In this document: in pieces, positions 1 through 7,582 of the stretch | Position numbering within the stretch: position 1 is the stretch's first letter | How the letters are laid out: the number at the start of each line of letters is the position of its first letter | NCBI GenBank assembly: GCA_948441955.1 | Contig: CAOJQZ010000002.1 | Coordinates: 1 to 64,000 of the forward strand | DNA from: an uncultured Lachnospiraceae bacterium | GTDB taxonomy: Bacteria; Bacillota; Clostridia; Lachnospirales; Lachnospiraceae | Length of the DNA: 64,000 bases | Direction: 5' to 3' | Notes under the pieces: model-generated | Told to the model about the DNA's origin: nothing | Seen by the model: the letters and a program-made list of their open reading frames with translations, nothing else | The model's database searches: none | Made by a program: the position numbers and the translations under genes

Positions 1-54
1 TAGAGCACTTCACTCGTAATGAAGGGGTCGTCGGTTCAAGTCCGATTTCCAGCT
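1..54 (+). tRNA. tRNA-Thr (CGU), 3' part only
   Basis: The 3' portion of a tRNA enters at the window edge. An anticodon stem CTTCA/TGAAG encloses the loop CTCGTAA, giving anticodon CGT, which reads the Thr codon ACG. It is followed by a T-arm GTCGG-TTCAAGT-CCGAT and the 3' acceptor strand TTCCAGC with discriminator T. The D-arm and the 5' acceptor strand lie outside the window. No CCA is encoded. Confidence 0.93.
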
Positions 55-59
55 TGTCT

Positions 60-93
60 TAAGGAGTGATTTCTTTTCAAATCACTCCTTTTT
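60..93 (+). terminator. Rho-independent terminator of the tRNA-Thr gene
   Basis: A perfect 12-bp stem (AAGGAGTGATTT / AAATCACTCCTT) with a CTTTTC loop is followed by a T run. It ends the tRNA transcript and sits just past the stop codon of the convergent mscS gene. Confidence 0.9.
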
Positions 94-98
94 CATTG

Positions 99-998
99 TT
101 ATTTTGCCATATGCACCTTCATCTGAGGATAGGCAATCTCAATTTCCTCCTGGTCAAACCTAAGCTTTATCTCTTCTAAAAGCCTCCACTGTGTCGTCCA
201 GAATTCATCATTACTCACCCATCCCCGCGCTCCGATCACGACTGCATGATCCGCAAGTGCATCCACAAACACAGCGGTTTCCTTATCCTTCATAACGCTG
301 GCATCCTCTAAAAGAAGCCTTTCTATTACCGTTTTTGCTTTTTTCAGATCCGCCTCATAAGTAATCCCTATTTTTATGTTCAATCTCCTCTCCGGCTGCG
401 CAGTCATATTTGTCAGACTGTTATTTGTCAATATCCCATTGGGTATTACAATGGTCTTATTGTCGATTGTACTAAGCTTCGTATAAAAAATCTGTATCTC
501 TTTAACTGTGCCTTCATTATGGTTTGTGTCCTCTACAATATAATCTCCTACCTCAAACGGCTTTAACAAGAGGATCAATACTCCTCCCGCAAAGTTTGAA
601 AGACTCCCCTGAAGAGCAAGGCCAAGGGCTACTCCTCCCGATGCAATAAGCGCGGCAACGGACGCGGTATCTACGCCAAACTTTGTTGCTATTGTAAAAA
701 TAAGCAGGAAATACAGCCCAAATTTAAGAAGTGAATCTACAAACTGTTCCACTCCCTTATCAGCTTTAGAGCGGTTAAGGGAACGCTTCACAACCTTTCG
801 TATCCATCCTATTACAATTCTTCCGGCACAGAAAAAAAGAATGGCACAAAGAACCTTAACTCCAAAGCCTATCATATTGGGAATATGATCCTGAAGATAT
901 GCCGTCAGCCTGCCGGCCTCCTGCACCGCGTCTCCCGCTGTTTCCACCGCCGCGGCAGTCACCTCGTCTACAACAGCCGCATCCTCAATGAATGCCAT
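99..998 (-). CDS. MscS-family mechanosensitive channel
   Basis: A 299-aa membrane protein. It has an N-terminal hydrophobic helix (about residues 42-62), further helices around 90-150, and the Gly/Ala-rich pore helix signature ALGLALQGSLSNFAGG (about 123-140) followed by LKPFEVGDYI, which begins the MscS beta domain. The length matches the short MscS/YnaI class. Family role: opens under membrane tension to release solutes during hypo-osmotic shock. The ATG at 998 has AAGGAGG a few bases upstream. It converges on the tRNA-Thr terminator and lies 12 bp downstream of pgeF, so it may be the last gene of that transcript. The family is clear, the paralogue type is not. Confidence 0.9.
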   Translation of the reverse strand: MAFIEDAAVVDEVTAAAVETAGDAVQEAGRLTAYLQDHIPNMIGFGVKVLCAILFFCAGRIVIGWIRKVVKRSLNRSKADKGVEQFVDSLLKFGLYFLLIFTIATKFGVDTASVAALIASGGVALGLALQGSLSNFAGGVLILLLKPFEVGDYIVEDTNHNEGTVKEIQIFYTKLSTIDNKTIVIPNGILTNNSLTNMTAQPERRLNIKIGITYEADLKKAKTVIERLLLEDASVMKDKETAVFVDALADHAVVIGARGWVSNDEFWTTQWRLLEEIKLRFDQEEIEIAYPQMKVHMAK

Positions 999-1010
999 AT
1001 GCTATCCTCC

Positions 1011-1847
1011 TTATCTCTTCAATGCAAGAAATGCACTTAAATTACCTCTTCTGCTGCCCGCCGCTCTGTGGGAAAATAAAATTTCAGGATTGCAGTGGGT
1101 ACACAGATTTGTAACCGCCATATGTTCCTTTTTAATGCCTGCCTCCAAAAGCGCCTGTCGGTTCGCTTCCCACAGATCAAGCTGATATTTTCCGTTTTCT
1201 TTCCGATAAAAAAGCAAAGGATGAAGGGTATCGTGAAATGCTTTCCGAAACTGTTGGGCTACATCCTCACTCACTTCATAACAGCTCTGACAGATGGAAG
1301 GCCCTATTGCCGCCAAAATATCTGCGGGTTTAGAACCATACCTCTCCGTCATTGTTTCCACAGTTACCTTCCCCATCTTTCCAACAGTACCGCGCCATCC
1401 GGAATGGCTGAGTCCGATTGCTCTCTTTACCGGGTCTACAAAATATAACGGAACACAATCTGCATAAAACGTAACAAGACAGATTCCCGGCACATTCGTC
1501 ACCATTCCGTCCGTTTCTTTAAATTGCTTTCCTCTGTCCTTTTCCCTGACAACAGCCACCTTCGTTGTGTGTGTTTGATTCGTATAGGTAAAGTCTCCTG
1601 CGGAAACACCGATGGCCTGTGCAATAAGCTCCCTGTTTTTTCTGATATGCTCCGGATCATCTCCTCTTGTGGTACTGATATTCATAGTAGACCACTCTCC
1701 CCGGCTCACACCGCCAAGTCTTGTAGAAAATCCATGATTCACAATTCCTGTGCGCTCAAAAAGAGGATAAGAAAGATAGGGTACTCCATTGCTTTCCTTT
1801 TCTTCAAATATACGCTGATTATTTTTATAATGTAATCCTAAACTCAT
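1011..1847 (-). CDS. pgeF: Peptidoglycan editing factor PgeF (YlmD/YfiH, DUF152)
   Basis: A 278-aa protein of the multicopper-polyphenol-oxidase-like (DUF152) fold. Visible family marks are HGFSTRLGGVS near the N terminus, the YADCVPLYF motif, the zinc-ligand region LSHSGWRGT, and the C-terminal LCTHC...SHRAAGSRRGN. PgeF-family proteins remove wrongly incorporated L-Ser from the peptidoglycan stem; some members also show purine nucleoside phosphorylase activity. The gene lies between mscS and yraN on the same strand. A second, less likely reading is a generic laccase-domain protein, which is the older name of the same family. Confidence 0.92.
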   Translation of the reverse strand: MSLGLHYKNNQRIFEEKESNGVPYLSYPLFERTGIVNHGFSTRLGGVSRGEWSTMNISTTRGDDPEHIRKNRELIAQAIGVSAGDFTYTNQTHTTKVAVVREKDRGKQFKETDGMVTNVPGICLVTFYADCVPLYFVDPVKRAIGLSHSGWRGTVGKMGKVTVETMTERYGSKPADILAAIGPSICQSCYEVSEDVAQQFRKAFHDTLHPLLFYRKENGKYQLDLWEANRQALLEAGIKKEHMAVTNLCTHCNPEILFSHRAAGSRRGNLSAFLALKR

Positions 1848-1885
1848 TTTTATTCCCCTTTTTCATATTCTGCACAATAAGACTG

Positions 1886-2242
1886 TCAGCCCATATAATC
1901 GAACGCATCCTTTATCAGTTCCAAACTTTCTCCTTTCATACTGACTACATCAAACCGGCACGGTACATCAGAAATTCCCTTCTGCATAAGGTAAAATGCA
2001 GCACACCCGGAAATAATTCTCTGTTTCCTTCTGTCTACGGCCTCCGAAGGGTACCCTTTTTGGGAATCTTTTCTATATTTTACTTCGCAGAATACCAGGT
2101 ATTCCCCGTCCTTTGCAATTAAATCTATCTCTCCCTTTTTACACCGGTAATTATATTCTAATATCCTGTAACCAACACTTTCCAGATATTCTCCTGCTTT
2201 ACGTTCATACTTTGTACCAATCCCCCGCCGATTATACTTCAT
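1886..2242 (-). CDS. YraN family protein (UPF0102, endonuclease-like fold)
   Basis: A 118-aa protein with the UPF0102 layout: GTKYERKAGEYLESVGY at the N terminus, then KKGEIDLIAKD and LVFCEVKYR, which correspond to the E-x(n)-D-x(n)-ExK pattern of restriction-endonuclease-like folds. The biochemical role is unproven; family links are to DNA processing or recombination. It overlaps rnhB by 4 bp (ATGA), so the two are very likely translationally coupled. rnhB-yraN adjacency is common in bacteria. Confidence 0.92.
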   Translation of the reverse strand: MKYNRRGIGTKYERKAGEYLESVGYRILEYNYRCKKGEIDLIAKDGEYLVFCEVKYRKDSQKGYPSEAVDRRKQRIISGCAAFYLMQKGISDVPCRFDVVSMKGESLELIKDAFDYMG

Positions 2243-2919
2243 TTGTCTCCTCTGCCGTCCCCCACAAAGTTGCCGATAAAAGTAACTCTGTGAATGGAGG
2301 TCGCTCCAAGCTCCTTTAATCCGGCAATATGCGCCTTTGTTCCATATCCTTTGTTATTGGCAAAATCATAGCCCGGATACATCCTGTCATATTCTTTCAT
2401 CATCCGATCCCTTGTCACCTTTGCAGCAATGCTTGCTGCCGCAATGGATACGCTTTTTGCATCTCCCTTTATGATTGATACCTGGGGAATATCTACCTCT
2501 GGAATCCTGACTGCATCATTAAGCAGAATATCCGGCTTTACTTTGAGGTTTTTTATCGCGCGGCGCATTGCCTCATAAGTAGCCTGCAGTATATTCATTT
2601 TATCAATTTGTCCGGGGCCCACAATGCCGATACCCACTGCCAGAGCATGCTCCATAATTTCATCATACAGAAGCTCCCGCTTTTTTTCTGACAGCTTCTT
2701 AGAATCATTCAGATAAAGAATCGGATTTTCTTTTGGCAGGATAACCGCTCCTGCCACTACCGGCCCTGCCAGCGGCCCCCTGCCAGCCTCATCAATTCCG
2801 CATATGTATCTGTAATCCTTATATTCCTCTTCGTATACGCTCATGGCCTTTGTACGCGCCAGTTCCTTATTAAGTCTTTCCTGTTCTTTCCTAAGCCTTT
2901 CTTCTTCACGCTTTCCCAT
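2239..2919 (-). CDS. rnhB: Ribonuclease HII
   Basis: A 226-aa enzyme that nicks RNA in RNA/DNA hybrids, including single ribonucleotides left by DNA polymerase. The signature ICGIDEAGRGPLAGPVVAGA supplies the first two acidic residues (D43, E44). LNDSKKLSEKKR and the later acidic residue in LLNDAVRIP follow, and AAASIAAKVTRDRMM matches the family. An N-terminal charged helix (1-35) precedes the catalytic core, as in several Firmicutes RNases HII. It overlaps yraN by 4 bp and is followed upstream by signal peptidase and rbgA, the usual neighbourhood. Confidence 0.97.
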   Translation of the reverse strand: MGKREEERLRKEQERLNKELARTKAMSVYEEEYKDYRYICGIDEAGRGPLAGPVVAGAVILPKENPILYLNDSKKLSEKKRELLYDEIMEHALAVGIGIVGPGQIDKMNILQATYEAMRRAIKNLKVKPDILLNDAVRIPEVDIPQVSIIKGDAKSVSIAAASIAAKVTRDRMMKEYDRMYPGYDFANNKGYGTKAHIAGLKELGATSIHRVTFIGNFVGDGRGDK

Positions 2920-2960
2920 ACGCTGTAGTCTCCCTGCCTAATAGCTGCCGGTTCCTGTTT

Positions 2961-3524
2961 CTAAGAGTGTTTAATCATTCCAATACTGTCAAACGGATAC
3001 AGCCGGATCCATGCCCTTCCCATTATGTTTTCCCGTTTTATCAGGCCTACGCTGGGATCTCTGCTGTCTGAGCTGTGATTTCTGTTATCTCCAAGCACAA
3101 AATATTCGTTCTCCCCAAGCGTAAGAGGCTCCGAAGCCATATCTGCAGACTCCATAATCTCTGCTCCATAAATATCACTTTCCAAAAGCTCTCCATCTAT
3201 ATAAACATAACCGTCCACTACCTGTACCGTCTCCCCCGGGAGCCCGATAATCCTTTTTATATAATAAACACGTTCCTCATGCAGATAAGGAAATACAATA
3301 ATATCAAATCTTTCCGGTTCACGAAAGCGATAGGATATTTTATCTACAAGGAGGTGGTCTCCGTCGCTGAGCGTTGTTTCCATCGACGATCCGTCAACCC
3401 TTGTACGCTGTCCGACATAGGTTATAATCATATAGGCCAGCGCAATAATAACAGCAAAGTAAAAGATCCACCCTGCAAGCTCTCTCCATATGCTCCTTGC
3501 TCCTTCTCTCTCTTCATAGGACAT
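2961..3524 (-). CDS. lepB: Signal peptidase I (copy 1)
   Basis: A 187-aa type I signal peptidase with one N-terminal membrane helix (about 13-35) and an extracytoplasmic catalytic domain. Box B VDGSSMETTL carries the nucleophile Ser; box D YYIKRIIGLPGE carries the general-base Lys; box E appears as VLGDNRNHSSDSRDP. It cleaves Sec/Tat signal peptides at the outer membrane face. The start ATG at 3524 has GGGAGG upstream. A second, different copy lies on the other side of rbgA (4412-5056). Confidence 0.95.
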   Translation of the reverse strand: MSYEEREGARSIWRELAGWIFYFAVIIALAYMIITYVGQRTRVDGSSMETTLSDGDHLLVDKISYRFREPERFDIIVFPYLHEERVYYIKRIIGLPGETVQVVDGYVYIDGELLESDIYGAEIMESADMASEPLTLGENEYFVLGDNRNHSSDSRDPSVGLIKRENIMGRAWIRLYPFDSIGMIKHS

Positions 3525-3556
3525 AATTATCAGCCTCCCTTTATCTTTTTAGTCTA

Positions 3557-4405
3557 TCACACTTCTTCCGGATATTCCAGTGTCATCCGTCCAAGCTTTC
3601 CTCCTCGGAAGTCCTCCAGCAAAAGAAGCGCGGCTTTGTCCATATCTAATTCATTTCCCCTCACAAGGCAATGACGGCTTTCTGCAATTCCTTCAAGCAT
3701 CCTGTATGCATCCTCAAACCTCTCTATCTGATACTTTTCTTCCAAAACTCCTGGATAATGCATACACAAAAACCCAATAAGCTCTGCCGCAAGCTCTTGT
3801 GCATTTAAAAGCTCATCTTTCATAGATCCAATATAGGCAAGCCTTAAGCCTACTGACTGATCCTCAAACTTAGGCCATAGAATTCCCGGAGTATCCAGAA
3901 GCTCCACCTGTTTATTCAGGCGGATCCACTGCTTCCCTTTTGTTACACCAGGCTTATTTCCGGTTTTTGCACACGCTTTTCCTGCCAATGTATTAATAAA
4001 TGTGGATTTTCCTACATTTGGGATGCCCACAACCATCGCCCGCACCGGGCGGTTCAAAATACCTCTTCTGCGGTCCTTTTCTATTTTTTCCCGGCAGGCC
4101 TCCAACACAACGCTCTGCACAGATTTAAGTCCGCCGCCCTTTTTTGCATTTATTTTCACAGCCATAAAGCCTTTTTCTTGGAAATAACGGAGCCACGCGT
4201 CATTCCATCTGTCTTCCGCCAGATCTGCCTTATTAAGCAGAATCAGTCTCGCCTTGTTTCTGCCAAGCTCATCCATATCCGGATTTCTGCTGGATACCGG
4301 AATTCTCGCATCCACAAGCTCAATCACCAGATCAATCAGTTTTATATTTTCCTGCATCATACGCTTCGCTTTCATCATATGACCCGGATACCATTGAAAA
4401 TGCAT
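3557..4405 (-). CDS. rbgA: Ribosome biogenesis GTPase RbgA (YlqF)
   Basis: A 282-aa circularly permuted GTPase. The motif order is G4 first (LLNKADL, about residue 57), then G1 GIPNVGKSTFIN (about 127), G2/GVTKGKQW, and G3 LLDTPGILWP. It starts with FQWYPGHMMKAKRMM, typical of YlqF, and has a C-terminal RNA-binding (ANTAR-like) region. RbgA promotes late assembly of the 50S subunit. The position between rplS and rnhB is the conserved Firmicutes arrangement, here with a signal peptidase gene on each side. Confidence 0.97.
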   Translation of the reverse strand: MHFQWYPGHMMKAKRMMQENIKLIDLVIELVDARIPVSSRNPDMDELGRNKARLILLNKADLAEDRWNDAWLRYFQEKGFMAVKINAKKGGGLKSVQSVVLEACREKIEKDRRRGILNRPVRAMVVGIPNVGKSTFINTLAGKACAKTGNKPGVTKGKQWIRLNKQVELLDTPGILWPKFEDQSVGLRLAYIGSMKDELLNAQELAAELIGFLCMHYPGVLEEKYQIERFEDAYRMLEGIAESRHCLVRGNELDMDKAALLLLEDFRGGKLGRMTLEYPEEV

Positions 4406-4411
4406 TATTAT

Positions 4412-5056
4412 CTACTCCTTTATAAATCCGAAATTCTCCCTTGGGGAGAGAATAAACCATGCTTTTCCATAAATATATTCACGTTTTACATTCCCTACAT
4501 CTGCATCTCTGCTGTCCTCGCTGTTCTCTCTGTCATCACCCAGCACGAAATACTCGTCTTCGCCAAGCTCTATTTCATCCGATGCAAGTCCTACTCTGTC
4601 GAGATCCGTTGTCTCGTACTCCTCTTCAAGCCTCTCGCCATTAATATAAATGCTGTTTTCTATAATTTTCAGTTTCTCTCCCGGCAGCCCTACAACTCTC
4701 TTTATATAATAATGGGAATTTTCATTCCCCTTAGGTTTGAATATAATAATATCGCCCCGCCCTGGCCGTCTCGCATTATATACAACACGATTTACCAGCA
4801 CCACGTCTCCGTTCTCTAAAACCGGATTCATAGAATCTCCGATCATACTTATCCGCTGTCCCAGATTCCATACAATGAGAAATGCAAGCAGACAGATTGC
4901 AGCAACACGGATGATTCTGATCACAATCATTGGTACATACGAAAAAATATGACGGATGAACGCAGCTGCCTCCCTCAGAAAATAGATCTGCCGTTTTCTT
5001 TCCCAACGCCTGGAATGAGGCCTTCTTCTCCTTGCCTGCCTTCTGATTTTTCTCAT
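4412..5056 (-). CDS. lepB: Signal peptidase I (copy 2)
   Basis: A 214-aa type I signal peptidase with a very basic N terminus (MRKIRRQARRRR) before a single membrane helix (about 45-65). Catalytic boxes are intact: MIGDSMNPVL for Ser, YYIKRVVGLPGE for Lys, and VLGDDRENSEDSRD. Ends 6 bp before rbgA. It differs clearly from the other copy in the N terminus and in the domain II segment, so this is not a recent duplication. The two may differ in substrate preference or timing, which the sequence cannot show. Confidence 0.94.
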   Translation of the reverse strand: MRKIRRQARRRRPHSRRWERKRQIYFLREAAAFIRHIFSYVPMIVIRIIRVAAICLLAFLIVWNLGQRISMIGDSMNPVLENGDVVLVNRVVYNARRPGRGDIIIFKPKGNENSHYYIKRVVGLPGEKLKIIENSIYINGERLEEEYETTDLDRVGLASDEIELGEDEYFVLGDDRENSEDSRDADVGNVKREYIYGKAWFILSPRENFGFIKE

Positions 5057-5134
5057 AAAACCATCACCTGTTTTAATGCCTCATATAGAGAAAAAGGGCA
5101 ACTACAGCTGCTGTACTTGCCCTTTCTACCATAC

Positions 5135-5482
5135 TTATTTTACTAATTCCTTTACCTTAGCTCTCTTACCTACACGATCTCTTAAGTAGTACAGCTTCGC
5201 TCTTCTGATCTTACCTCTTCTTACTACTTCAACCTTCTCTACATTTGGTGAGTGAAGCGGCCATGTCTTCTCTACACCGACGCCGTTGGAGAATTTTCTC
5301 ACAGTAAAGGTTGCTCTGGCGCCGCCGCCCTGTTTCTTAAGAACAGTGCCTTCAAATACCTGAATTCTCTCACGGTTACCCTCTTTAATCTTTCCATATA
5401 CCTTTACAGTATCACCTACGCGAAACTGCGGTTCCTCGGCCTTAAGCTGCGCAGCTTCAATATTTTTGATAATGTCATTCAT
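5135..5482 (-). CDS. rplS: 50S ribosomal protein L19
   Basis: A 115-aa L19 with the typical FRVGDTVKVYGKIKEGNRER start and the C-terminal LYYLRDRVGKRAKVKE. It sits at the 30S-50S interface near L14. The start ATG at 5482 follows a strong GGAGG (AAGGAGGTCGCACAACT before ATG). The intergenic space to trmD is 82 bp and can form a long-range helix (see the leader feature). Confidence 0.98.
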   Translation of the reverse strand: MNDIIKNIEAAQLKAEEPQFRVGDTVKVYGKIKEGNRERIQVFEGTVLKKQGGGARATFTVRKFSNGVGVEKTWPLHSPNVEKVEVVRRGKIRRAKLYYLRDRVGKRAKVKELVK

Positions 5483-5483
5483 A

Positions 5484-5561
5484 GTTGTGCGACCTCCTTC
5501 ATTAAATTGGACGTTCTTAATACTTACTGTATCAGAGGACCATCTCCTTTTTTCTCACAAC
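5484..5561 (-). promoter_or_regulatory. Candidate L19 (rplS) leader RNA
   Basis: The trmD-rplS intergenic space on the minus strand begins with GTTGTG (5561-5556) and ends with CACAAC (5489-5484), directly beside the rplS Shine-Dalgarno sequence. These can close a helix around the whole leader. Firmicutes rplS genes are known to carry an autoregulatory L19 leader in this place. The match to that motif is inferred from position and pairing only. Confidence 0.45.
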
Positions 5562-5564
5562 ATT

Positions 5565-6374
5565 TTATAGTTTATCATATCCGGATGGGGATGGCAAGGG
5601 ATTTTTTAAAATTAATTCTGCCTCCGCCCGCTCTTCCTCTGTAAGCTCCGCTTTTTCAAGAAGATCCGGACGGAGTCTTGCGGTGCGGATAACCGACTGC
5701 CTGCGTCTCCATTTTTCCACATTGGCATGATGACCTGATAAGAGTATTTCGGGCACTTTTTTTTCGTGCCACACCTCAGGTCTTGAATACTGGGGATACT
5801 CTAACAGATTATCCTGAAAACTTTCAAATTCTGCCGATACGTCATTGTGCAGGACTCCCGGAACCAGCCTTGCAATAGCATCTACCATAATCATAGCGGG
5901 AAGCTCTCCTCCTGTCAGCACATAGTCTCCGATGGACACATAATCTGTTACGATCTCTTCCAGTACACGTTCGTCAATTCCCTCATAATGTCCGCATAAA
6001 AGAATAAGTTCCTGCTCCAAAGCAAGCTCCTCGGCCATCTTCTGGTTAAATGTTATGCCCTGAGGCGACAAATAGACGACCCTGGGCTTTTTGCCTTTAC
6101 ATTCTTCCATTCCAAGATTCTGCGCATTCTCCCCTTTTAATTTCTTCCTGACAGCTTCATATGCCTGATATACCGGCTCCGCCTGCATTAGCATTCCGGC
6201 TCCGCCTCCATAAGGGTAATCATCCACACTGTTATGTTTGTTAAACGCATAGTCTCTGATATTTACCGCTTCAACTGATAAAATATTTTTTGCCATGGCA
6301 CGTCCAATAATGCTTGTGTTCAAACATCCCATTACCATTTCCGGAAAGAGCGTCATAATATAAAACTGTATCAT
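5565..6374 (-). CDS. trmD: tRNA (guanine37-N1)-methyltransferase
   Basis: A 269-aa SPOUT-class enzyme that methylates G37 next to the anticodon using SAM and prevents +1 frameshifting. The trefoil-knot motifs are present: YLSPQG, LLCGHYEGIDER and SIGDYVLTGGELPAM. The N terminus is FYIMTLFPEM. The length is slightly above the common 240-250 aa because of an insert near residues 85-100. It overlaps rimM by 4 bp (ATGA), indicating coupling. Confidence 0.98.
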   Translation of the reverse strand: MIQFYIMTLFPEMVMGCLNTSIIGRAMAKNILSVEAVNIRDYAFNKHNSVDDYPYGGGAGMLMQAEPVYQAYEAVRKKLKGENAQNLGMEECKGKKPRVVYLSPQGITFNQKMAEELALEQELILLCGHYEGIDERVLEEIVTDYVSIGDYVLTGGELPAMIMVDAIARLVPGVLHNDVSAEFESFQDNLLEYPQYSRPEVWHEKKVPEILLSGHHANVEKWRRRQSVIRTARLRPDLLEKAELTEEERAEAELILKNPLPSPSGYDKL

Positions 6375-6880
6375 GAAATCAATCCCTCCATAAGATGCAC
6401 CGTCATCTTCTGCGCTTCGATATCCACCTTAAGAATACATTCCTTAATAGCCGGAAGCAATACTTCCCCGTGAAGACAGCTGTCAATTACGTATACGTCA
6501 TTTGCTCCGGTTTCAATGACGTCTTTAAGCACTCCAAATACCTCCCCATTTTCGGCTATTACCTCCATGCCAAGCATATCGGCAATAAAATATTCATCCT
6601 CCTCAAGAGGTACGGCATCCTCCCTCATAATAAACAAAGGGCAGCGTTTATATCTTTCAATTTCATTTATGTCATCAATCCCTTTAAACTTGAGAATTAC
6701 AAGCTGTCTGGAAAATTTTACCCACTGAATCTCAAGCGGCAGGAGTTCCTTACCTGTGTCAAGAAGCACCTTTTTCAATTTTTTGAAACGTGCGCTGTCG
6801 TCCGTCATAGGATATACCTTAACCTCCCCGCGCACCCCATGGGTGGATGTAATCACTCCTATTTTAAACATCTGCTCCAT
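6371..6880 (-). CDS. rimM: Ribosome maturation factor RimM
   Basis: A 169-aa 30S maturation factor. It has an N-terminal RimM domain with FKIGVITSTHGVRGEVKV and a C-terminal PRC barrel (DMLGMEVIAENGEVFG and LLPAIKECILKVD). It binds S19 and helps 16S rRNA 3' domain folding. The chosen ATG at 6880 has AAGGAG six bases upstream; an ATG 24 bp earlier (6904) has a weaker site. It overlaps trmD by 4 bp. Confidence 0.95.
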   Translation of the reverse strand: MEQMFKIGVITSTHGVRGEVKVYPMTDDSARFKKLKKVLLDTGKELLPLEIQWVKFSRQLVILKFKGIDDINEIERYKRCPLFIMREDAVPLEEDEYFIADMLGMEVIAENGEVFGVLKDVIETGANDVYVIDSCLHGEVLLPAIKECILKVDIEAQKMTVHLMEGLIS

Positions 6881-6937
6881 AATACACTCCTTATTTTCAA
6901 GCATCCCTTTTCTGATTTAGCCTATATAATAGAAATA

Positions 6938-6971
6938 GAGACAGACCCTCTCTGATTCGGATCTGTCCCTT
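6938..6971 (-). terminator. Intra-operon hairpin between khpA and rimM
   Basis: On the minus strand GACAGATCC and GGGTCTGTC form an imperfect 9-bp stem, followed by a T-rich stretch (CTATTTCTATTATATAG). It could attenuate read-through from khpA into rimM. The tail is not a clean T run, so strength is uncertain. Confidence 0.5.
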
Positions 6972-6992
6972 TAAGTCCACAAACAGACAACG

Positions 6993-7223
6993 TTAATCCA
7001 TAATATCCACAATGACCTTTTTATCTTCCTTTGCTGCTGCAGCCTTCACAACAGAACGGATTGCTTTTGCAATACGTCCCTGCTTCCCAATCACCTTTCC
7101 CATATCGGAATCGGCAACACGTACTTCAAGAACCGTCGTCTTCTTTTCTGTACGCTCATTTACCACAACACTGCCGGGATCATCAACCAAAGCCTTTGCA
7201 ATTACTTCAACTAACTCTTTCAT
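6993..7223 (-). CDS. khpA: KH-domain RNA-binding protein KhpA (YlqC)
   Basis: A 76-aa single KH domain with the GKVIGKQGRIAKAIRSV loop that contacts RNA. In Firmicutes KhpA pairs with KhpB/Jag as an RNA chaperone and affects cell elongation and sRNA stability. Its place between rpsP and rimM is the standard one (ylqC in Bacillus subtilis). The length is typical. Confidence 0.95.
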   Translation of the reverse strand: MKELVEVIAKALVDDPGSVVVNERTEKKTTVLEVRVADSDMGKVIGKQGRIAKAIRSVVKAAAAKEDKKVIVDIMD

Positions 7224-7250
7224 ATGTCCTGCACCTCCGAAATATTCTGC

Positions 7251-7496
7251 TTATTTCTCAATGCCTGCTGCCTTGAAAATCTTGCTTACAACTTCTGTCG
7301 GCTGTGCACCATTGTTCAGCCATTTCTTCGCAGCTTCCTCGTCTACGGATATTGCGCTTGGTTCCAGATTCGGATCATAGGTACCAATCTCAGCGATACA
7401 TTTTCCGTCTCTTGGTGATCTGGAATCAGCCACAACAATTCTATAGAAAGGAGCCTTTTTCTGTCCCATTCTTCTTAATCTGATTTTTACTGCCAT
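7251..7496 (-). CDS. rpsP: 30S ribosomal protein S16
   Basis: An 81-aa S16 starting MAVKIRLRRMGQKKAPFYR, with the typical SPRDGKCIAEIGTYDP segment. S16 is an assembly protein of the 30S body. An in-frame ATG 15 bp upstream exists, but GGAGGTGAAAGAC precedes the ATG at 7496 at the right distance and the protein family starts at MAVKIR. Confidence 0.98.
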   Translation of the reverse strand: MAVKIRLRRMGQKKAPFYRIVVADSRSPRDGKCIAEIGTYDPNLEPSAISVDEEAAKKWLNNGAQPTEVVSKIFKAAGIEK

Positions 7497-7582
7497 GTCT
7501 TTCACCTCCATAATAATTAAATAAAATTTATATATAGTGCTCTATCGCACAATATACCTTACTGGATAAAGTCTGCCGCCTT

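Noticed and set aside
3075..3674. Long plus-strand frame of 199 codons opposite the signal peptidase
   Set aside because: It is antisense to two well-supported genes and has no family resemblance.
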